From Paenarthrobacter sp. DKR-5 (GTDB lineage: Bacteria; Actinomycetota; Actinomycetes; Actinomycetales; Micrococcaceae): 64,000 nt of DNA. Positions 17,960 through 27,301 of this stretch are shown in pieces. The notes beneath the pieces were generated by a model. The model had not been told where the DNA came from. It did not search any database and saw nothing but the letters and a program-made list of their open reading frames with translations. Location of the stretch: assembly GCF_018531425.1 (NCBI RefSeq), contig NZ_JAHBOI010000005.1, positions 310,001-374,000 of the forward strand, given 5' to 3'. Within the stretch, counting starts at the first letter, position 1. Every line of letters begins with the position of its first letter. The position numbers were made by a program, and so were the translations under genes.

Positions 17960-18150
17960 GGCAAAGCCCCCTACAGAATCCCCGCTCTGAAGAGCATTCC
18001 CGATCCCTCCGGCGAGCTGCCAAACGCGGGACGGAGGATCGAGCGCCCCAAGTAGGCGATATGGTTCGCCCGATCGTTGGCACTGTCAAGGGCATCAAGA
18101 CACCCGTTGCCCTCGTCCTGACAGGCATGGTGGCCGGGCGGCAGCTCTGA

Positions 18151-18312
18151 TCAGTCTTGAGCCTGCTTCTGAAGTTCCACCCATGCCTGGAAGCCGCTGA
18201 CGAGATCGGCCGCTTGGGTCAGCCCGAGCCGTTGGAGGGTGTGTGGGCGGCAAGGCTTGAGCTGTAGCCCTCGTTGCAGACGATCACAATCCGTCGAGCG
18301 TGGTCGTCGGTG
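18151..18312 (-). pseudogene. Rhodanese-domain remnant, truncated and frameshifted
   Basis: Minus-strand sequence encodes the C-terminal half of a rhodanese: DDHARRIVIVCNEGYSSSL with the active-site loop CNEGYSS, then, in another frame, TLQRLGL and AADLVSGFQAW. The frames join if one extra dinucleotide is removed from the TGTGTG run at 18240-18245 (plus strand). The N-terminal half expected upstream is not recognisable. Intact relatives are small single-domain sulfurtransferases of about 130 residues. Confidence 0.6.
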
Positions 18313-18855
18313 GATCTGCTCCCATGCGGCCCCACCGCAGGGCCATGGGGGCCGTGTTCTGAAGCCAAAAGGTCCGCCGTGGCTGCTGGCCGATTGTCTG
18401 GGCACGGGCGGCAGAGCCACCATGGGCAGCGCGGAGCTCGGGGACGCCGGAGGTCCGCTGCTGGTCGGCTCCGCCGCTGCCCTCGCCGGGACAGGCTGGG
18501 GCCTTGCCGCCCTCGCCGTCCTGGTCGCCGTTGCGGCCGGGGCGCCCCGGGCACCCGGGCGGGCGAAACATCTCCTTCGCTTCACCGGAAGCGGCCCGTG
18601 CCCTGAGCGTGGCCGGCAGCCTCCCGCAACGGCTTCGCTGGCCGGTGCCGGCAGCGGATAAACGACCGCGTGTCGGGGGTGGGCGTATTGTCGAAGGACA
18701 GGTGGCCGGTGAAGGACAGGCTTTGCCGCCAGGGCCGGCCGTGCAGGGGGCCCGGGCAAAACACACCGGAGGAGCGCCCTCTTGAACAAGCATTATCCAA
18801 ACGAAGGACCTTCCGGCCGTCTCCCGGACCGGGGCCGCTCTGAGCGGTTGTCCTG
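18313..18855. other. Intergenic/decayed stretch without intact gene
   Basis: About 540 bp of high GC. A plus-strand frame ending at 18661 contains a hydrophobic, Ala/Leu-rich segment (18470-18545), but has no start signal. Nothing recognised; together with the two broken genes before it, this looks like decaying sequence. Confidence 0.35.
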
Positions 18856-19506
18856 ATGGGCGGCTTCGTTGACAGGATCCTCAACGTCAGCCCGGTCCTG
18901 GCACTGACGCTGGTAGGTTTGCTGGTCTTCGCCGAGGACGCCCTGTTTGTCGGGTTTGTGATCCCGGGTGAGACCGCAGCGGTCCTGGGCGGCGTCGTGG
19001 CCAGCCGGGGGCACGTCCCAGTGTGGTCGATGATGGCACTCGTCGTGGTTGCCGCAGTGGTCGGGGATACCGTCGGCTACGAGATCGGCAAGCGCTTCGG
19101 GGCCCGGGTGCTGAACCTGAAAGTCATGGACAAGCGCCGGGCGAAACTGGAGAACGCGCAGGAGTTCCTGCGCCGCCGCGGCGGCTCAGCGGTGTTCCTG
19201 GGCCGGTTCGTGGCGTTCTTCCGCGCCGTCATGCCCGCGCTGGCCGGTACGTCCCGGATGCATTACCCGAGGTTCCTGGCCTTCAACGCGGCAGGCGGAC
19301 TGGTGTGGGGTGCAGGGTTCGTGCTGCTGGGTTTCCTGGCCGGCAACTCCTACGAGACGGTGGCGAAAGCTGCAGGACGGGACGTAACGGCAGGCGTGGT
19401 CATTCTCGCACTGATTGTGTTCATCACTTGGCGGATACGCAAGAGCCGTGCCAGCCCCGCCGGGGGCCGAGTTGCCCGCCAACATACCGACGAACCACAG
19501 CGGTAA
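18856..19506 (+). CDS. DedA-family membrane protein
   Basis: 216 residues with about five membrane helices and a basic C-terminal tail. DedA/SNARE-associated features: FAEDALFVGFVIPGETAA near residue 25, GDTVGYEIGKRFG near 70 and FLGRFVAFFRAVMPALAG near 115 (the conserved FGRF...R...P pattern). DedA proteins are lipid-carrier flippases or scramblases (undecaprenyl phosphate or phospholipid) and affect envelope homeostasis. ATG 18856. No operon partner. Confidence 0.9.
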   Translation: MGGFVDRILNVSPVLALTLVGLLVFAEDALFVGFVIPGETAAVLGGVVASRGHVPVWSMMALVVVAAVVGDTVGYEIGKRFGARVLNLKVMDKRRAKLENAQEFLRRRGGSAVFLGRFVAFFRAVMPALAGTSRMHYPRFLAFNAAGGLVWGAGFVLLGFLAGNSYETVAKAAGRDVTAGVVILALIVFITWRIRKSRASPAGGRVARQHTDEPQR

Positions 19507-19618
19507 ACCACTAAGGCCGTCGCTACGCTTCTGTGATGGGCCTTCTGTACCGGGTGAGGGACGCAGCCTCTGGCCCTGCATCACCGCCCGCCTGCTCATC
19601 GAGGCCGTGCAGTGAGGG

Positions 19619-20374
19619 TCAGTTGGCGAGAGCGGGGCTGAGGGAACCTTTGGTCAGTTGGCTCGCGGCGCCACTATCCGCGATGACAGTTGCTGATGAA
19701 TGTGCTCGGAGGTGTGAAGCAGGCGTGGCTGGATCCGTTGGCTCGTGCATGGCTGCTTTGAGTGCTGCCGCTTTGGGATACCCGGAGGCCACGAGGAGGA
19801 TCTGCCGGGCCCGCAGGATGGTTCCGATACCTTGCGTGATGCTGTGCTTCGGGACGTCCTGAAGGCTGTTGAAGAAGCGAGCGTTGTCCTGTCTGGTCTG
19901 TTCGGTCAGGTCGACGACTCTGGTTTCCGATGCCGGGTCGGAGCCGGGCTCGTTGAAGCCGATATGGCCGTTGCTGCCGATGCCAAGGATCTGAAGGTCC
20001 ACTCCGCCAGCGTCTTTGATCGCGCGCTCGTAGCCTAGGCATTCAGCGTTCAGGTCGTATGCGCAGCCGTCCGGGACGTGGACCAGGGCGGGGTTCATTC
20101 TTAGCGGCTCGACGACTTCACAGCGAATCACGTTTCGGTAGCTCTGCTGGTGCTCGGCGCTGAGACCGACGTATTCATCGAGTGCGAACGCTTGGACCCC
20201 GGAAAGGTCCAGTCCGTTTCTAACCCGTCGTGCGAGGGCGGCGTACACGGGAAGCGGGGATGATCCGGTTGCGATCCCGAGGACTGCACGGGGGTTCGCG
20301 CGTATGACGGACTCGATCATGTCGGCCGCTGTTTCGCCGAGTTGCCGCTGATTTTCGACTATCCGGAGCTGCAT
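19619..20374 (-). CDS. nagB: Glucosamine-6-phosphate deaminase
   Basis: 251 residues from ATG 20374 (MQLRIVENQ, typical start); the longer frame runs back into the permease gene. NagB motifs: GIATGSSPLPVY near 37, the catalytic loop LDEYVGLSAEHQQSY near 70 and GIGSNGHIGFNEPGS near 130. Converts glucosamine-6-phosphate to fructose-6-phosphate and ammonia. It is the last gene of the ABC-importer operon, with a 4-bp gap to the permease, which says the imported sugar contains an amino sugar. Slightly shorter than most NagB proteins at the C-terminus. Confidence 0.88.
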   Translation of the reverse strand: MQLRIVENQRQLGETAADMIESVIRANPRAVLGIATGSSPLPVYAALARRVRNGLDLSGVQAFALDEYVGLSAEHQQSYRNVIRCEVVEPLRMNPALVHVPDGCAYDLNAECLGYERAIKDAGGVDLQILGIGSNGHIGFNEPGSDPASETRVVDLTEQTRQDNARFFNSLQDVPKHSITQGIGTILRARQILLVASGYPKAAALKAAMHEPTDPATPASHLRAHSSATVIADSGAASQLTKGSLSPALAN

Positions 20375-20378
20375 CGTG

Positions 20379-21203
20379 CTATCCCTTGACCGCGCCTGAG
20401 AGCATACCGGCGATGAAGTGGCGCTGCATGACGAGATACAGCAGCACGATTGGCAGTGCGATGAGTGTGCCGGCAGCGGCGAGAAGCGAGTAGTCGGTGA
20501 TGTGCTGGCCTTTGAAGAATGCAAGTGCGAGAGGGGCAGTGCGCATGGATTCGCTGTTGATCATTACCAGCGGCATCAGGAATTCGTTCCAGGTCCACAT
20601 GGCCACCAGCAGGCATGCGGTGGTGATGGCTGGACGGGCGGAAGGGAGGAGCACATGCCAAAGGATTTTCCGGTCGGCGGCTCCGTCGAGACGGGCAGCT
20701 TCAATGATCGTCCCGGGGAAGGAAAGGAAATAGTTCCGCATCCAAAAGATTGTGAAGCCCAATGACCAGGCCGCCTGGGGCAGAATGAGCGACCAGTAAC
20801 TGTCGGTCAGGCCCGCGCCACGGAGGTTGTAGTAGAGCGGGATGATGAAAGCTTCTTCCGGGATCATGAGCCCGATCAGAATGACGAAGAAGATGACCTT
20901 CGATCCAGGGAACTTGAACCTGGCGAAGGCGAAGGCGGCGGGCACCGCCAGGACCATGGTTATGGCGACGGTGGCCGTCGTGACGATGACGCTGGAGGTC
21001 AGATATGACGAGAAGTTCCCCTCGTTCCACGCCGTTACGAAGTTCCCGAAGTCCAGTCTGTCCGGGACAGTGAAGCCGGGCCCCGACTGGTCCCTGGGCG
21101 TGAGAGCCGACAGCAGAACACCGATGAGCGGTACGAGGGTGACGGCCGTAAAGAGGCACAGCACAAGGTAGTTAAGGAGTTTCTCCCGGCGGGTGATTCT
21201 CAT
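20379..21203 (-). CDS. Carbohydrate ABC transporter permease, MalG type
   Basis: 274 residues from ATG 21203, which overlaps the stop of the MalF-type gene by four bases (ATGA); the longer frame is an artefact. Six helices, EAA loop EAARLDGAADRKILWHVLLP and the C-terminal MLSGAVKG typical of MalG relatives. Second permease of the amino-sugar locus. Confidence 0.9.
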   Translation of the reverse strand: MRITRREKLLNYLVLCLFTAVTLVPLIGVLLSALTPRDQSGPGFTVPDRLDFGNFVTAWNEGNFSSYLTSSVIVTTATVAITMVLAVPAAFAFARFKFPGSKVIFFVILIGLMIPEEAFIIPLYYNLRGAGLTDSYWSLILPQAAWSLGFTIFWMRNYFLSFPGTIIEAARLDGAADRKILWHVLLPSARPAITTACLLVAMWTWNEFLMPLVMINSESMRTAPLALAFFKGQHITDYSLLAAAGTLIALPIVLLYLVMQRHFIAGMLSGAVKG

Positions 21204-22147
21204 TCCTGGGGCTCCTTGGGCTGGATCTTTGAGATGGCGACCGTAATCACCAGAATGAAGGCAGTCAGGACGATGGCTATCGCAGCTGCGGAACCGACCT
21301 GGTTCGTGCCGAAGGCGCGGTTGTAAATTTCGTAGGCCGGAACGGTTGTGGCTGTTCCGGGACCTCCGCGCGTGGTGACGTAGACGATATCGAAACTCTT
21401 GAGTGCTGTGGTGGCGGTGAGGGTGAGGGCGACGGCGATGTGTCCGCGCAGCCCCGGGAGGGTGATGGAAAAGAATTCCCGTACGGCACCCGCTCCGTCG
21501 AGCCTGGCCGATTCGTAGAGCTCGGTCGGGATGCTGGAGACGCCGCTGACAAAAAGGACGAGACATAGCCCGATGCCCAGCCAGGTGCCGATCATGCCCA
21601 CGGCGGGCAGGGCCGTGGAGATTGTCCCCAGCCATGCCGTCGCCGGGTCATGGACGCCAAAGACTGCTATGACCTGGTTCAGGAGTCCGTTCGGCGCGTA
21701 GATCGACACCCACACGGATGCGATGACGACCGTGGGCACCACCTGCGGAAGGAACAGCAAGGAACGGAATAGTGAGGCTCCGCGCATCCGGGCTGCACGG
21801 CTCATCAACACGGTCAGCACGAGTGCCAGGCTGACGGGAATCAGGGCGTAGAAGATGATCAGGATGCCGACGTGTGCGAAGCCGCCGAGGAGACCGGGGT
21901 CGGTGAAGATTTCTGCGTAGTTTGCCACCCCTGCCCACGTTGCCGCGGACAAGCCATTCCAGTCCCACAGGGAGTACCAGGCGGTTTGCAGAAGCGGGAC
22001 GCCGAGAAAGGCCATGAAGACGATCAGCGCGGGAAGGACGTAGAGATAGCCCTTCCATTGAATCCGGCTCTTGTGTTCCCGGTGATTTCGCCATCCGGGC
22101 GTCTTAGAGGCGCGGTTGGTCTTTGGCCGTGTCGCTGTTGTCGTCAT
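21200..22147 (-). CDS. Carbohydrate ABC transporter permease, MalF type
   Basis: 315 residues: basic N-terminal tail, then six membrane helices. EAA-like loop ESARLDGAGAVREFFSITLP. It lies 24 bp after the binding-protein gene and overlaps the next permease, so all are co-transcribed. Works with a shared ATPase not encoded here. Confidence 0.9.
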   Translation of the reverse strand: MTTTATRPKTNRASKTPGWRNHREHKSRIQWKGYLYVLPALIVFMAFLGVPLLQTAWYSLWDWNGLSAATWAGVANYAEIFTDPGLLGGFAHVGILIIFYALIPVSLALVLTVLMSRAARMRGASLFRSLLFLPQVVPTVVIASVWVSIYAPNGLLNQVIAVFGVHDPATAWLGTISTALPAVGMIGTWLGIGLCLVLFVSGVSSIPTELYESARLDGAGAVREFFSITLPGLRGHIAVALTLTATTALKSFDIVYVTTRGGPGTATTVPAYEIYNRAFGTNQVGSAAAIAIVLTAFILVITVAISKIQPKEPQE

Positions 22148-22171
22148 GGTCCTGTCTCGGCTTCCGTCCGG

Positions 22172-23536
22172 CTACTTCTTGGCTTGGAAGGCCGCGTAGT
22201 CAGTCTGCAGGGCCTGGGTGAAAGCGTCCGGGCTGTCCTGGCCTGCGATGAGGTTCTGAGCCCTTGCGGTCAGCGTGTCAAAGAAGGTGGGCGTGGTGTA
22301 GTCCAGGTAGGGGGTGAGACCGTCGGCTGCGTTGAGCTTCTTCCATTGGGCGGCGATGTCGGCTTCCAGGCTGCCGGTCTTCGGCGCCCAGTCCGCGGGA
22401 GGGACAGCGGGCAGGTTGCCGGTGTCGACGAGGACCTGGCTGGCGTTGGCATTGGTGATGAAGTCGATGTAGGCGGCCGCGACGTCGGGCTGCTTTGCCT
22501 TGCCAGTGACTGCCCAGGCAAGGCCTTCGCCGCCCATGGTTGCCGGCTGACCGGAGGTCGGGTCATTGAGCACGGTGAAACCGACCTGCTTGCCCAGAGC
22601 CTGATCCAGAGTTGCGAGCTCCCAGGTCCCCTGGACGAGGAAGAGGCTCTGGCCCTTTCCGAACGCTGCCGCGGCTGCGTCCTGCGAGACCCCGCTGGAT
22701 CCGGATGAGACGTAGCCCTTTGCGGTCCAATCGGCCAGAGTTTTGGCGGCCGAGACGGTGGAAGGATCGGTCCACTTGCCTCCGGTGTTGAAGACCAGAT
22801 CACGCACAGCCTTCTTGCCCGCTGTGGCGTCCTGGATGGTCCCGAAAATGTGGATGCCGGGAGTTTTCTCGGCGTTGCCGAATGAGAGTGCCTGGACGCC
22901 TGCGGCCTTGGCCGCAGCCATGTCGGACTGGAGTTCGTCCAAGGTGGTCGGCGCTTTCAGGCCGAGCTTGGAGAGGAGGGTCTTGTTGTAATAGACGCCG
23001 ACCATTTCGCCGGTCTGGGAGACTCCGAAAAGGTTTCCGGTGTGCCAGGTCTTGCCATCCGGGGTGAACCGGTTGAGATCCAGGAGCGCTGACGGGTAAC
23101 GGCTGTTCCAGCCGTAGGCGTCGGCGTAGCGGTTGACGTCCTGCAGCATGCCCGCCTGAACGAACGTTCCCATGTCCGGGTAGCCCTGGTTGGCCTGGAT
23201 GACGTCCGGGGGTGTGTTGGAGGACAGCGCAAGCTTCAGAGTGGTCTTCAGATCCGAGAAGGTGCGGCTGACACGGTTGATGGTGACATTGGGGTATTTT
23301 GCTTCAAACTCGCTGTTGAGCTTCTTCTGTGCTGCATTGATGCCCCCGTCGGTGTTCTGGTCCCAGACCGTCAGGGTTACTTTTCCTGCCGCCGCGACAT
23401 CCTTTGAGACTGCGCTGTGGCTGGCGCTGACGGGCGCTGAGGCGTTTCCGCTGCCCGGAGCGCATCCGGTAGCCGAGGCAATGACCATCGCCCCGACTGC
23501 GAAAGCAACGGCGCTGTTCTTTCGACTGATTTTCAT
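22172..23536 (-). CDS. Extracellular sugar-binding lipoprotein
   Basis: 454 residues from ATG 23536, which has GGAGGG nine bases upstream; the longer frame has none. Lipoprotein signal peptide with ASATGC near residue 25. Family 1 solute-binding protein (KVTLTVWDQNTDGG, NVTINRVSRTFSDLKTTL, GEGLAWAVTGKA). Delivers a sugar, probably an amino-sugar-containing or beta-linked disaccharide, to the two permeases. Downstream of the kinase gene in the same operon, with a 73-bp gap. Confidence 0.9.
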   Translation of the reverse strand: MKISRKNSAVAFAVGAMVIASATGCAPGSGNASAPVSASHSAVSKDVAAAGKVTLTVWDQNTDGGINAAQKKLNSEFEAKYPNVTINRVSRTFSDLKTTLKLALSSNTPPDVIQANQGYPDMGTFVQAGMLQDVNRYADAYGWNSRYPSALLDLNRFTPDGKTWHTGNLFGVSQTGEMVGVYYNKTLLSKLGLKAPTTLDELQSDMAAAKAAGVQALSFGNAEKTPGIHIFGTIQDATAGKKAVRDLVFNTGGKWTDPSTVSAAKTLADWTAKGYVSSGSSGVSQDAAAAAFGKGQSLFLVQGTWELATLDQALGKQVGFTVLNDPTSGQPATMGGEGLAWAVTGKAKQPDVAAAYIDFITNANASQVLVDTGNLPAVPPADWAPKTGSLEADIAAQWKKLNAADGLTPYLDYTTPTFFDTLTARAQNLIAGQDSPDAFTQALQTDYAAFQAKK

Positions 23537-23609
23537 GCTTGTATCCCTCCGAAGTGGTTGTTTTGTATCCGCTGGGTGGTCGTCGTGCCGGCCTTGTTCC
23601 GGCGGCTGG

Positions 23610-24635
23610 TTAGGCGTCTTCGGTGACTCGTCCGGTCCATTCCAGGATGTCTTGCCAGTCTCCCTCAGGCTTGGCGCGGAGGAGGAAGTCACGAAGTTCG
23701 GCTGGCCGGGGAGCGCTGGCTGCCCCGCCGAGGCTGCGCACCGAGAGGGAAGCGCTCAGCGACGCGAACTGCAGCCGTGTTCGAAGGCCCCAGCCTATTG
23801 ATGAGGCAGCCATGAACGCGGAACTGAAGACGTCGCCGGCCCCGGTCGGGTCGACGGCGTCGACGGGCACGGTCGGCACCTCAACGTACTCGCCCGTGGC
23901 GCCGTCGATGGCCAAGGCCCCTTCGCGGCCGGTGGTGACGACGACGAGAGGGACGCGTTGGACCAAAGCCTTGGCCGCCAGGATCGGGGAGTCCGTCCTC
24001 GTGTAGCTCATCGCCTCCACTGCATTGGGTATGAACACGTCAACTTGGTCGAGGAGATCCAGTGTGGATGCTGCCCAGTGGCCGCTCGAGTCCCAGCCGA
24101 CACCTCCGTAGATGACAGTGCCGGCCGCCCGCAGATCTCTTACCCACGGTGTGTTCGCTTCGGAGAGGGCAACCTGGCAGCTGCCGACCTTCGGCAGTGT
24201 CGAGGAAAGCCGGTCGGGCATGCCCGTGCCCTCCTTTTCGTAGGTGATGAAGCTGCGGTCATCAGCGCTGGCGAGCGCAACGGAGACCGGAACCATGGCC
24301 TCTCCGCGGGTTTCAACCCAATCGAGGCTCAGTCCAGGCTCGGCCGCGAGAAAGGACCGGACGTAGCTGCTCAGGGGGTCATCGCCGAGCACCGCGACCA
24401 CCCCGGTCCGCATGCCCAGACGAGCTGCGGCAACGCAACGGTTCGCGGTACCGCCGACCGTGAGAGCAAAATCGGAGGCGTAGACTTCCTCGCCCGGCCC
24501 CGGCACCCCCGCTCCGGCGAAGACAAGGTCGCAGAAAAGAACCCCGCCGAATAGTGCATCGAGCGCCGCAGCCGGCGCTTCCTGTCGCACAGCAGGACCA
24601 CTCTGCGTAAGTTGTTGAATCAACAGCTCTTCCAA
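23610..24635 (-). CDS. PfkB-family carbohydrate kinase
   Basis: Up to 341 residues from TTG 24635; GTG 24590 is an equally possible start because neither has a good binding site. Ribokinase fold with the N-terminal GGTANRCVAAARLG sugar-binding glycines and the C-terminal DPTGAGDVFSSAFM signature, whose Asp is the catalytic base. First gene of the leftward operon. A kinase together with NagB and the divergent GH4 enzyme suggests that the imported sugar is phosphorylated inside the cell. Exact substrate unknown. Confidence 0.85.
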   Translation of the reverse strand: MEELLIQQLTQSGPAVRQEAPAAALDALFGGVLFCDLVFAGAGVPGPGEEVYASDFALTVGGTANRCVAAARLGMRTGVVAVLGDDPLSSYVRSFLAAEPGLSLDWVETRGEAMVPVSVALASADDRSFITYEKEGTGMPDRLSSTLPKVGSCQVALSEANTPWVRDLRAAGTVIYGGVGWDSSGHWAASTLDLLDQVDVFIPNAVEAMSYTRTDSPILAAKALVQRVPLVVVTTGREGALAIDGATGEYVEVPTVPVDAVDPTGAGDVFSSAFMAASSIGWGLRTRLQFASLSASLSVRSLGGAASAPRPAELRDFLLRAKPEGDWQDILEWTGRVTEDA

Positions 24636-24810
24636 ACTTCTCGGGCCGCACGTACATGCCGTGCGGCTGCCGTCCGAATGACCGGACTCTGGTACATCAA
24701 TGACTGACCCTGCGGGTTTCGATCATTCTCATGCATGACTTTGATCACGTCAAGGCGGCATTTTTCATCGTCTGACTGAAAGACGGCGCATGCGATGAAG
24801 TTACGTGAAT

Positions 24811-24847
24811 ATTTTGCGCAAGACGAGCAAACTTGGTCATTTTGCCT
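24811..24847. promoter_or_regulatory. DeoR operator candidate: repeated ATTTTGC
   Basis: ATTTTGCGC at 24811 and ATTTTGCCT at 24839 are direct repeats 28 bp apart with an opposed GCAAA between them, just upstream of the DeoR-type gene and in the gap shared with the kinase operon. Spacing and position suit a DeoR-family binding site. Confidence 0.4.
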
Positions 24848-24861
24848 GCTATGGTGAGCAC

Positions 24862-25647
24862 GTGATCTCGAACGCGCGGCGGTCCCGCATCCTTGACGCC
24901 CTTGCCCAGGACGGCGCTGCGTCCGTCCGGGAGCTTGCCGAGCGCCTCGACGTCAGTGAGTCGACGATTCGCCGGGATCTGCAGACGCTGGACAGAAATG
25001 GCGAGCTCGTCCGGACATACGGGGGCGCGGTTGTCCCTCCGCGGGCGACAACCACTACACCGGATGATCCGGAATCCGTTGAACTTCCCTGGGCGGTCGA
25101 CAACGAGGTGGAGACTGCGTTGAAAGAAGCCATGGGTCTGCAGGCAGCGGCCCTGGTCAAGGACGAGCAGGTCGTCCTGCTGGACATAGGGACGACCACA
25201 CCGTTCGTTGCGCGGGCCCTGCGGGGTCGGCCCGTAACCGTCATCACCAGCAACATCGGTGTGTTCGATGTCCTCCGAAACGATGACACGGTTCGTCTGG
25301 TGATGCTCGGAGGGGTACTTCGACGCAACTACCGAAGTCTCGTAGGGTCCCTGACCCAGAGTGCCTTGGAGCAGATTAGCGCGGACATTGTCTTTCTCTC
25401 CTGCACAGGCGTGCGTGAAAACGGCGCCGTGGTCGACAACATGGCAGTCGAGGCCCCGATCAAGCAAAAAATGATCGAAGTCTCCGACCGGTCGGTGTTG
25501 CTCGCGTCGGCGCGTAAGTTTCCCGGAACAGGGTCGCTGCGACTCTGTTCGATTAGCGACATCGACGTCCTCATCACCACCGAGGGCGCAAATCCTCTAA
25601 CAACACAACTGTGCCGGGATGCCGGCGGGAAGGTCGTGCTCGCATGA
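24862..25647 (+). CDS. DeoR-family transcriptional regulator
   Basis: 261 residues from GTG 24862 (ISNARRSRILDAL, the usual beginning of the family); the frame opens at 24805 but that start lacks a binding site and lies in the repeat region. N-terminal DeoR winged helix (GAASVRELAERLDVSESTIR) and a C-terminal sugar-phosphate sensor domain with LDIGTTT and LFLSCTGV-like motifs. It overlaps the GH4 gene by four bases and is divergent from the importer operon, so it probably controls both, responding to a phosphorylated sugar. Confidence 0.88.
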   Translation: MISNARRSRILDALAQDGAASVRELAERLDVSESTIRRDLQTLDRNGELVRTYGGAVVPPRATTTTPDDPESVELPWAVDNEVETALKEAMGLQAAALVKDEQVVLLDIGTTTPFVARALRGRPVTVITSNIGVFDVLRNDDTVRLVMLGGVLRRNYRSLVGSLTQSALEQISADIVFLSCTGVRENGAVVDNMAVEAPIKQKMIEVSDRSVLLASARKFPGTGSLRLCSISDIDVLITTEGANPLTTQLCRDAGGKVVLA

Positions 25648-27014
25648 AGCTGACCATTTTGGGGGGCGGCGGCTTCCGGACGCCCTACGTGTACCAGGCA
25701 CTTCTCCGTGACACAGGATCCCCGCGGATCACGGAAGTGGCGCTCTTCGACATCGACGCCGACAAGCTCGAAGGCATGACCCGCGTCCTAAAAGAAATGG
25801 CTGCGGACTTCCCTGACGCACCCCGGCTCATCCCCTCCACCGAACCCCGCTCCGCCATTGAAGGCGCCGACTTCGTGTTCGCCGCGATCCGGGTCGGGGG
25901 CCTGGCCGAGCGCCGATGCGACGAACACGTTGCCCTGGATCTGGACGTCCTTGGGCAGGAGACCACCGGGCCCGGCGGTCTTGCCTATGCGCTCAGGACT
26001 ATCCCGGTCATGCGCGAGTACGCCAAGCTCATCAAGGAGCTCGCACCGAACGCGTATCTGCTCAACTTCACCAACCCGGCAGGCATCATCACCGAATCGC
26101 TGCAGGAGATCCTCGGTGACCGCGTACTCGGCATCTGCGACACACCCTCAGGCCTCGGACGCCGGGTCGCGGCCCTGCTCGGTCTTGACCACGAGCGGGT
26201 CCAGATGGATTACGTCGGCCTGAACCACCTCGGCTGGATGAGGCGCGTGCTCTATGACGGCCGGGACATCCTCCCGTCGATCCTGGATGACGACCGCAAG
26301 CTGGGAGCGATGGAAGAGGGCCAGATCTTTGGCCTCGACTGGATTAGGACGCTCGGAGTCATCCCTAACGAGTACCTCTACTACTACTACTTCAACCGGG
26401 AAGCTGTCCGGAACGTCCTGGCGTCTCCATCCACCCGTGGGGACTTCCTCGAAAAGACGCAGGGCGAATTCTTCATGGAACTGGCCGGGCGTCACACCAA
26501 CACGATCGAGCTGTGGCGCTCAACCGTGAATGCGCGCAGCGCGAGCTACATGGCAGAAGCCAAAGGCGGGACGCAGGACAACCCAAGCCACCCGGCACAG
26601 ACCGAAACTGATCCATCCCATCAGGGTTACGCCGGCGTCGCTCTCGGCGTCATGCGTGCGATCAGCCGCAACGAGCCCGAAACGTTCATCCTTAACGTCC
26701 GCAACCGCGGAACCATCAGCGGTCTCCCGGATGATGCCGTCGTCGAAGTACCCACGATGGTAGACGCCAACGGTGTTCATCCCCTCAGCACCGAAGCACC
26801 CAGACTCGACCAAATAGGTCTGATGCAGCAAGTGAAAGCCGTCGAACGACACACCATCTCTGCAGCAGTGAACAGTGACCCCTCGGAAGCCCTGAAGGCC
26901 TTCTCACTGCACCCGCTCGTCAACTCCGTCAACGTTGGCAAGCAACTGCTGGACGGCTACATGGACCGCATCCCCGCTATCGCGGCCACTCTGGGGGTTC
27001 GGGTTAACGCCTAG
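25644..27014 (+). CDS. Glycoside hydrolase family 4, 6-phospho-beta-glucosidase-like
   Basis: 456 residues from ATG 25644, overlapping the regulator stop (ATGA). GH4 enzymes use NAD+ and a divalent metal and cleave by oxidation-elimination. Seen: Rossmann loop LTILGGGGFRTPYV at the N-terminus, LLNFTNPAGIITES near 145, the metal-binding cysteine in GICDTPSG near 170 and VGLNHLGWMRRV near 200. Most GH4 6-phospho-beta-glucosidases get their substrate from a PTS; here only an ABC importer and a PfkB kinase are nearby. Family certain; substrate inferred. Confidence 0.9.
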   Translation: MKLTILGGGGFRTPYVYQALLRDTGSPRITEVALFDIDADKLEGMTRVLKEMAADFPDAPRLIPSTEPRSAIEGADFVFAAIRVGGLAERRCDEHVALDLDVLGQETTGPGGLAYALRTIPVMREYAKLIKELAPNAYLLNFTNPAGIITESLQEILGDRVLGICDTPSGLGRRVAALLGLDHERVQMDYVGLNHLGWMRRVLYDGRDILPSILDDDRKLGAMEEGQIFGLDWIRTLGVIPNEYLYYYYFNREAVRNVLASPSTRGDFLEKTQGEFFMELAGRHTNTIELWRSTVNARSASYMAEAKGGTQDNPSHPAQTETDPSHQGYAGVALGVMRAISRNEPETFILNVRNRGTISGLPDDAVVEVPTMVDANGVHPLSTEAPRLDQIGLMQQVKAVERHTISAAVNSDPSEALKAFSLHPLVNSVNVGKQLLDGYMDRIPAIAATLGVRVNA

Positions 27015-27203
27015 TCCCAAGGTGAAGTGCGGCTACCAACCGGGCCGCCGCCGTTCGCGCCTCCGTTCGCTGCCGGTCGAGCGATTCGAGCGCGTTTGGC
27101 GGCGAAGAAGGCCAGGAGCCCTTTGGCCACGGGGCGGGTCCGAGTCAGGATCCCGTACAGCGTGGGCATCAAGCTCAGCTGCTGACGAGCTGGTCAATTC
27201 GGG
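27015..27203. other. Gap after GH4 gene
   Basis: About 190 bp between the GH4 stop and the terminator, with no gene I can support. A plus frame ending in a TGA near 27184 (VGIKLSC) looks like a gene tail but has no recognisable body. Confidence 0.3.
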
Positions 27204-27235
27204 AAAGCCAGACGGACACATCCGTCTGGCTTTTT
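27204..27235 (+). terminator. Rho-independent terminator
   Basis: Perfect 13-bp stem AAAGCCAGACGGA with a CACA loop, followed by TTTTT. Ends the deoR-GH4 transcript or whatever lies in the gap before it. Confidence 0.85.
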
Positions 27236-27301
27236 CGTTCCGGGGGACGGGACGTGAACAGCGGAAAGGGTGCCGGGCAGGGGTGGTGGCAGAATGTGCC
27301 C

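Noticed and set aside
18422-18661. Hydrophobic plus-strand segment resembling a sortase (LPxTG) anchor
   Set aside because: There is no LPxTG pentapeptide and no coding body before it.
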